A stretch of DNA of 64,000 nt from Rothia mucilaginosa (GTDB taxonomy: Bacteria > Actinomycetota > Actinomycetes > Actinomycetales > Micrococcaceae), in assembly GCF_901875305.1 (NCBI RefSeq), contig NZ_CABFLY010000004.1, positions 230,359 to 294,358 on the forward strand, read 5' to 3'. Position 1 is the first letter of the stretch, and the number at the start of each line of letters is the position of its first letter. The notes under the pieces are model-generated. The model did not search any database and was not told the origin of the DNA. It worked only from the letters and a program-made list of their open reading frames with translations. Of this stretch, positions 54,021-64,000 are shown piece after piece. The translations under genes were made by a program, and so were the position numbers.

Positions 54021-54842
54021 ATGAGCTTTACCGCTAATTCCGTGACCGCCGAGGCCAACGCACAGAACCGATTTGTGCAGAACCAACCCGCGCAGAACCG
54101 GCAGTGCAAGGACCCCTCTCGCGTGGCCGTCATCGTGCTGGGTGCCGGTTCGGGAACACGCCTGGGCGAGCCGATCCCGAAGGCCGCGGTTCGCGTGCAG
54201 GGCCGCACGCTACTCGACCACGCCCTGCAAGGTGCCCGCGAATCGCGGGTTGCCGAGCACGTGGTGGTGACGGTGCCCGCCGAGTGCGAGAGCCTCTGCC
54301 CTGAGCTTCTTGAGGATGCGCGCCGCGCCGAGGCAGTGGTGACGGTCGGCGGTGACACCCGCACCGCATCGGTGGTGGCGGCTCTTGACGCGCTCCGTGA
54401 GGCCGAGATTGCTGTAGATTATGTGCTGATTCACGATTGTGCCCGCTCTTTCACCCCGCCGGAGGTGTACCACCGTGTGCTGGAGGGCCTGGGCACCCGC
54501 GTCGCCGCGGGGACGGTGCGCGCGGTTATCCCGGTTTTGCCGGTGGTCGACACCATCAAGACGGTGGACGCCTCCGCTGTGGTTACGGGCACCCCGGCCC
54601 GTTCGAGCATGCGCGCCGTGCAGACCCCGCAGGGTTTTGAAGTGTCGGCGCTACTGGCGGCGCACGAGCGGAGCCGAGCTCTGCCTCCCGAGGAAGCCGA
54701 ATTGCTGACCGACGATGCAATGGCGATGGAGGCGGCCGGCGAGCCGGTGCTGACGGTGGCCGGGCACGAGGATGCCTTTAAAGTGACCACCCCTATGGAT
54801 CTGAAGGTGGCGCGGGCGCTCTTTGGCGGAACGCGCCCCTGA
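54021..54842 (+). CDS. ispD: 2-C-methyl-D-erythritol 4-phosphate cytidylyltransferase
   Basis: MEP-pathway enzyme, MEP + CTP to CDP-ME. 273 aa, with an N-terminal tail of about 33 residues rich in Asn and Gln that is not part of the fold. CTP-binding VIVLGAGSGTRLGEPIPKA, GGDTRTASVVAAL, and VLIHDCARSFTPP; RAVQTPQGFE in the C-terminal half. GAGGAGAG before ATG 54021. First of ispD-ispF. Confidence 0.95.
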   Translation: MSFTANSVTAEANAQNRFVQNQPAQNRQCKDPSRVAVIVLGAGSGTRLGEPIPKAAVRVQGRTLLDHALQGARESRVAEHVVVTVPAECESLCPELLEDARRAEAVVTVGGDTRTASVVAALDALREAEIAVDYVLIHDCARSFTPPEVYHRVLEGLGTRVAAGTVRAVIPVLPVVDTIKTVDASAVVTGTPARSSMRAVQTPQGFEVSALLAAHERSRALPPEEAELLTDDAMAMEAAGEPVLTVAGHEDAFKVTTPMDLKVARALFGGTRP

Positions 54843-54886
54843 GCATCCCCTCTTCTTCTGTCTAGTATCTATCGAGCGAAGGACTC

Positions 54887-55372
54887 ATGATGACTGTTAT
54901 TCCGCGCGTTGGCACCGGCGTTGATGTTCACGCTTTTGGCCCGGAGTGCACGCCCCTGCACATTGCCGGCCTGCACTGGCCGGGGGAGCGGGGCCTGAGC
55001 GGCCACTCCGATGGCGATGTGGTGGCCCATGCCGCCGCGGATGCGCTCTTCGCCGCCTCCGGCACGGGGGACTTGGGCTCGAACTTTGGTGTGGATCGCC
55101 CGGATATGAAGGGAGCCTCGGGCGTTCGTATTCTTTCGGAGGCAGCGGCGATTGTGCGTGCGGCCGGCTTTGAGATTGGTAATGTGAGCGTTCAGCTGAT
55201 TGGTAACCGCCCGAAGTTCTCGCCGCGTCGCGAGGAGGCGAACCGCGTGCTGAGCGAGGCGGCGGGGGCTCCGGTGACGGTGATTGCTACGACTACTGAC
55301 GGTTTGGGTTTGACGGGCCGCGGGGAGGGCGTGGCCGCGATTGCGACGGCGCTGGTGTATGAGCGTCCTTAG
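54887..55372 (+). CDS. ispF: 2-C-methyl-D-erythritol 2,4-cyclodiphosphate synthase
   Basis: 161 aa trimeric Zn enzyme. Metal site GTGVDVHAF (Asp, His), [17 protein letters not shown], and the [14 protein letters not shown] loop near the C-terminus. Follows ispD by 44 bp. ATG ATG doublet; GAAGGA lies upstream of the first. Confidence 0.96.
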   Translation: MMTVIPRVGTGVDVHAFGPECTPLHIAGLHWPGERGLSGHSDGDVVAHAAADALFAASGTGDLGSNFGVDRPDMKGASGVRILSEAAAIVRAAGFEIGNVSVQLIGNRPKFSPRREEANRVLSEAAGAPVTVIATTTDGLGLTGRGEGVAAIATALVYERP

Positions 55373-55460
55373 AGGACTGCTCGGCCTCTGCCTGGCTTGA
55401 CCCATTCCGTAACCTACCGCCCCGGTGTCTGAACCGACCCCGTAAAATGAGAGTGTGACT

Positions 55461-56873
55461 ATGCGTTTTTATGATTCAGCTTCCGCGACTATCCGCGAGT
55501 TTGAGCCCGTCGTGCCCGGTGAGGCGCGTATCTACTATTGTGGTGCCACGGTGCAGGGTGAGCCGCACCTGGGCCATATCCGTTCTGCGCTGGTGTTTGA
55601 CCAGCTGAATCGTTGGATGCGCTACCACGGCCTGAAGGTGACAACGGTCCGCAACGTCACCGATATTGACGACAAGATTTTGGCGAAGTCCTCTGATTCC
55701 ATGCAGCCCGGTTTTGAGGGTGAGTTCCCGAATGAGCAGTGGTGGGCGCTTGCGTACCGTTTTGAGAAGGTATTTGCTCGGGCCTATGCGGCGCTGGGTA
55801 TTGATCCGCCGACCTACGAGCCCCGTGCAACCGGCCATATTCCGGAGATGTTTGCCCTGATTCAGCGCCTGATTGACCGCGGCCACGCGTACCCGGCGCT
55901 GGACGATTCGGGGGACGTGTACTTTGACGTGCGTTCCTGGGAGAAGTACGGCTCGCTGACCAACCAGAGCATTGACGATATGCAGGATTCAGCGGATGCC
56001 GATCCGCGCGGTAAGCGCGACCCTCGCGATTTTGCGCTGTGGAAGGGTTATAAGGAGGGCGAGCCGCTGACCGCTTCGTGGGAGTCCCCGTGGGGCCGTG
56101 GCCGCCCGGGTTGGCACCTGGAGTGCTCGGCGATGGCTGGTAAGTACCTGGGTTCGCGTTTCGACATTCACGGTGGCGGCCTGGACCTGCGCTTCCCGCA
56201 CCACGAGAATGAGCTGGCTCAGTCGACCGCGGCCGGCGATGATTTCGCGAACTTCTGGATGCACAACGGCATGGTCACCTATGAGGGTGAGAAGATGTCG
56301 AAGTCTATCGGTAATACGATTTCGCCGGCGCAGATGCTGGAAATGGCTCGTCCGCTGGTGGTTCGCTACTACCTGGGTAGCGCCCACTACCGCTCGGTGC
56401 TGGATTACCGCCCGTCCTCTCTGCAGGAGGCCGCAACGGCTATTGAGCGCGTTGAGTCGTTCCTGGCCGCAACTCAGGAGTTGCTGAAGCCCGGCCGCGA
56501 GGTTCCGGAGGCTTTCGCCGAGGCGATGGATGACGATATGAACATTCCGCGCGCCCTGGCGGTTTTGCACGAGCAGACTCGCGCGGGTAATGCGGCGCTC
56601 GCCGCCGGTGAGGATGCTTCGGAGGCGGCTAACGCCGTGATGGCTATGGCTGAGGTTCTGGGGCTGGCGCAGCTGATGAGCTTTAACGCTGAGGGCGCCT
56701 CGGATGCTGAGCACGAGGCTCTGGATTCTCTGATTCAGGCGGTTCTGACGGAGCGTGCGGATGCACGTGCCCAGAAGGATTGGGCTAAGGCCGATGCGAT
56801 GCGCGACCTGCTGTTCTCTGCGGGTGTGAAGGTGCGTGACGGCGCTGAGGGTTCGAGCTGGAGCATCGCATAG
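55461..56873 (+). CDS. cysS: Cysteinyl-tRNA synthetase
   Basis: 470 aa class I aminoacyl-tRNA synthetase. HIGH motif PHLGHIRS, zinc Cys in YYCGATVQG and the [13 protein letters not shown] block, KMSKS in [10 protein letters not shown]. Start ATG 55461 with GAGAG 7 bases upstream; a GTG two codons earlier is the alternative. It joins the isp cluster with rlmB, a conserved order. Confidence 0.97.
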   Translation: MRFYDSASATIREFEPVVPGEARIYYCGATVQGEPHLGHIRSALVFDQLNRWMRYHGLKVTTVRNVTDIDDKILAKSSDSMQPGFEGEFPNEQWWALAYRFEKVFARAYAALGIDPPTYEPRATGHIPEMFALIQRLIDRGHAYPALDDSGDVYFDVRSWEKYGSLTNQSIDDMQDSADADPRGKRDPRDFALWKGYKEGEPLTASWESPWGRGRPGWHLECSAMAGKYLGSRFDIHGGGLDLRFPHHENELAQSTAAGDDFANFWMHNGMVTYEGEKMSKSIGNTISPAQMLEMARPLVVRYYLGSAHYRSVLDYRPSSLQEAATAIERVESFLAATQELLKPGREVPEAFAEAMDDDMNIPRALAVLHEQTRAGNAALAAGEDASEAANAVMAMAEVLGLAQLMSFNAEGASDAEHEALDSLIQAVLTERADARAQKDWAKADAMRDLLFSAGVKVRDGAEGSSWSIA

Positions 56874-56973
56874 TTTCCGCAGTGATGTGCCCCGCGTTCT
56901 GCGTTGGGGGCTTAGGCGTTGCGGGTCTTCTCGCGTAGACTCGTATTCATTACTTTGACGAAGGAAGAGAAGA

Positions 56974-57963
56974 ATGGCTAAGGCAGGTTCGCGCCCGGGC
57001 GCTACCAGCAAGAAGAAGGGTGCTACTAAGGGCACCGGCGGTCACGGCCGTAAGGCCCTTGAGGGTAGGGGTCCGACTCCGAAGGCTGAGGATCGCGTTT
57101 ACCACAAGGCGTATAAGATGAAGCGTGCGGCTGAGCGTCGCGCGGCGACCGGTACGAACCGTAAGTTCCAGACTCGTTTGGGCGGTAAGCGTGCCAGCGA
57201 TGAGCTGGTGACTGGTCGTAATGCGGTGTTGGAGGCTTTGCGTACCGAGATTCCTTCGAAGCATCTGTACATTATGAGCCGCATTGAGGTGGATGACCGC
57301 GTCCGCGAGATCATGACGATTGCGAATAAGCGCAATATTCCGATGCTGGAGATTCCGCGTAGCGAGCTGGATCGTCTGACCGATGGTGCGGTGCATCAGG
57401 GCGTTGCGATGCAGATTCCGCCGTACAAGTACCCGGATGCTACCGATCTGGTGCTGGATACGATGGAGCGTTGGCACTCGGGTAAGCTGTCGACTCCGCC
57501 GCTGTTTGTGGCGCTGGATGGTATTACCGACCCCCGTAACCTGGGTGCGATTATTCGTAGCGTGTCGGCGTTTAGCGGTGACGGCGTGATTATTCCGGAG
57601 CGTCGTTCGGCTGCCGTGACCGCCGGTGCGTGGAAGACGAGTGCCGGTGCGGTTGCTCGTATTCCCGTTGCGATGGCTACGAACTTGACTCGTGTGATTC
57701 AGCAGGCTAAGGAGCAGGGCATTTTTGTGATTGGTCTGGATGGCGGTGGCGATATTGATCTACCGGCTCTGGAGCTTGCGAATGAGCCGCTGTGCGTGGT
57801 GGTCGGTTCTGAGGGTAAGGGCCTGTCCCGCCTGGTGACCGAGAACTGCGATCAGATTGTGTCGATTCCGATTGATTCGGCGATGGAGTCGCTGAATGCG
57901 GCGATGGCTGTGGGCATTACTCTGTACGATGTGTCCCGCCGTCGTGCGGTGGCTGCCGAGTAA
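56974..57963 (+). CDS. rlmB: 23S rRNA 2'-O-methyltransferase (RlmB/SpoU family)
   Basis: 329 aa. An N-terminal basic, Lys/Gly-rich tail (1-75) precedes the substrate-binding L30e-like domain and the SPOUT knot: ITDPRNLGAIIRSVSAFSG, VVGSEGKGLSRL, SIPIDSAMESLNAAMA. Strong GAAGGAAGAG before ATG 56974. RlmB methylates G2251-type positions in E. coli; target here is inferred. Confidence 0.93.
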   Translation: MAKAGSRPGATSKKKGATKGTGGHGRKALEGRGPTPKAEDRVYHKAYKMKRAAERRAATGTNRKFQTRLGGKRASDELVTGRNAVLEALRTEIPSKHLYIMSRIEVDDRVREIMTIANKRNIPMLEIPRSELDRLTDGAVHQGVAMQIPPYKYPDATDLVLDTMERWHSGKLSTPPLFVALDGITDPRNLGAIIRSVSAFSGDGVIIPERRSAAVTAGAWKTSAGAVARIPVAMATNLTRVIQQAKEQGIFVIGLDGGGDIDLPALELANEPLCVVVGSEGKGLSRLVTENCDQIVSIPIDSAMESLNAAMAVGITLYDVSRRRAVAAE

Positions 57964-58000
57964 GTTGTCACGATAACCGTTCCGTAGGTTTATGAACGTA

Positions 58001-58036
58001 GGGGGGGCGTCCTGTGAAGGGCGCCTCCCTTTTTTC
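58001..58036 (+). terminator. Terminator after rlmB
   Basis: GGGGGGGCGTCC / GGGCGCCTCCC stem and TTTTTTC tract. Confidence 0.88.
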
Positions 58037-58341
58037 TTTATGGCGGGGCTCTTTATGGCGGGTGCGCTAGGGAGCTGTGTTGAGGAACGGGAACGTTAGG
58101 ATGTGGGGGAGGGGCGATAGCCCCTTCCCCATCTTTTCTTTGGTTTGGGGGTCTTTTGCGCATCCGGTGGGGGTTTCCGGAGGGATTTTGGGGGATTTTC
58201 GGGCTTTTATGGGGATTTTTAAGATTTTTTTGAAGAATTTTTGAGGCTCTTACCCCGCATTGACTAGGGGTTTTATCCTGGTCTTCAGGTCAGAATGAAC
58301 TTAAAGACCCTTATTTGTGTCCTACTTCACCCTTTTTCGGG

Positions 58342-58370
58342 TTGCATGGGTGTTTGGGGGTCTGTATAGT
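58342..58370 (+). promoter_or_regulatory. rRNA operon promoter
   Basis: -35 TTGCAT (58342-58347), exactly 17 bp, -10 TATAGT (58365-58370). The leader to 16S is about 500 nt. A second possible promoter upstream has TTGACT near 58261. The rest of 58037-58875 is leader sequence without genes. Confidence 0.7.
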
Positions 58371-58690
58371 TGTATGAGTCGCCGCGGCGAGGAGGAAAAA
58401 ACGAAGAGTTTTCTTCGGTGTTTCTCCTAGTCAGGAGCGGTTTGACTGGCTTTCAATTGTATAGTGTTTTGGTTTCTTGCTTGAAGGAATTCTTGGTCAT
58501 TTTCTGGTGATGTGAAGGAGTTTAGGAAAGAAACTTTGTGGTGTGAATCACGGAAATCGGATTTGCATGGCAAACAAAACGCTGGTACAGTTGATTGGGT
58601 TGCCGCGGGAACGCGGTAATGATGATAAAGAGAATGACCGTTCAACGGTGAGACTTCTTGTACGAGTAGTTGAGGTGTTGAATCGGTGTG

Positions 58691-58718
58691 TTGCTTGAGA
58701 ACTCAATAGTGTGCTTTG
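58691..58718 (+). promoter_or_regulatory. rRNA leader antitermination element
   Basis: TTGCTTGAGAACTCAATAGT followed by GTGCTTTG matches the boxB/boxA-like element seen before 16S genes of actinobacteria. A very similar copy lies before the 23S gene. Confidence 0.65.
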
Positions 58719-58875
58719 TTCAATAAAATCACCGAATGGTGATGGAAACTGAAACTAATACCAAATATTTATTTATATTTGATAATCATCAAATGGTTTC
58801 AAATTTAGTCAGCTTGAGTCGCACACCCCCGTGTGTGATTCGCTGTTTGAGATCAGGTTATCGAACTTTTCTATT

Positions 58876-63796
<4,921 letters not shown>

Positions 63797-63891
63797 TTTT
63801 CGAGGAATTGTGTGTTTGCGTTCACTGTATGGTTTTTGGATAACAATCCTGGGCTTCCTTCGGGAGGCTGAGGCTTTTTATTCGGAAGATT

Positions 63892-64000
63892 TTCCGTGGT
63901 TATAGCGAGAGGGAAACGCCTGGTTCCATTCCGAACCCAGTAGCTAAGACTCTTTGCGCCGATGGTACTGCACTTTTGTGGGTGTGGGAGAGTAGGTCGC
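63892..64000 (+). rRNA. rrf: 5S ribosomal RNA (3' end cut by window)
   Basis: Begins about TTCCGTGGTTATAGCGAGAG; contains ATTCCGAACCCAGTAGCTAA, CGCCGATGGTACTGC and GGGAGAGTAGGTCGC, with about 8-10 nt missing at the end. Between 23S and 5S, GCTTCC-TTCG-GGAGGC (63852-63867) is a processing-type hairpin. Confidence 0.93.

Overview
The window is chromosomal DNA from an actinobacterium of the Micrococcaceae. The 16S rRNA gene at the right end reads like Rothia, most likely Rothia mucilaginosa or a close relative. The 23S gene carries the extra helix typical of high-GC Gram-positives, and the synteny is actinobacterial (dnaX-recR-lysC; gpm-senX3-regX3; ispD-ispF-cysS-rlmB). The species name is recalled from the 16S pattern, not computed. 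Most of the sequence is ordinary core genome of moderately high GC with a few AT-rich intergenic pockets.

Layout. 1-2.1 kb: purS-purQ-purL operon (minus, purL runs off the left edge). 2.3-4.4 kb: a conserved actinobacterial protein, then a helix-turn-helix/PIN pair that looks like a toxin-antitoxin module; the PIN gene probably starts at a non-AUG codon. 4.5-10.2 kb: lysC, recR with a long acidic tail, and dnaX (minus). 10.4-11.5 kb: SRP RNA, tRNA-Ser(GGA) and a small conserved protein. 11.6-18.6 kb: TetR regulator, alpha/beta hydrolase, a queuosine-precursor transporter with a structured leader, two paralogous amino-acid permeases and a thioesterase. 18.8-26.2 kb: lipoprotein, START-domain protein, tgt, DyP peroxidase, GH76 protein, RluA-type pseudouridine synthase and a second TetR regulator. 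26.5-31.9 kb: a very large Lhr-type helicase. 32-37.5 kb: nitroreductase, a ferredoxin-lipoprotein pair, then two overlapping genes of unknown function that share internal modules, lying next to tRNA-Arg(ACG). 38-42.4 kb: pckG with a long leader, nsrR and hmp. 42.5-47.2 kb: divergent manB/manA, then an ACT protein and its UPF0210 partner. 47.3-58 kb: holB-tmk (minus), a trans-sulfuration enzyme, DUF2516 protein, gpmA, senX3-regX3, ispD-ispF, cysS and rlmB. 58.3-64 kb: an rrn operon (16S-23S-5S, no spacer tRNA; 5S cut by the window end).

How the genes work together. The pur genes encode the three-part FGAM synthase. YhhQ and Tgt, about 6 kb apart, together suggest queuine/preQ1 salvage. NsrR and the flavohaemoglobin form a nitric-oxide sensing and detoxification pair. 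SenX3-RegX3 is the phosphate-type two-component system. IspD and IspF belong to the MEP isoprenoid pathway. HolB and DnaX are parts of the replicase clamp loader. ManA and ManB connect fructose-6-P to mannose-1-P.

The least explained element is the coupled gene pair at 34353-37180. The two proteins have related N-terminal domains and each carries two copies of a helix-plus-beta module resembling toxin-like DUF4258/BrnT folds. One of them also ends in a HicA-like domain. I know of no described system with this architecture.
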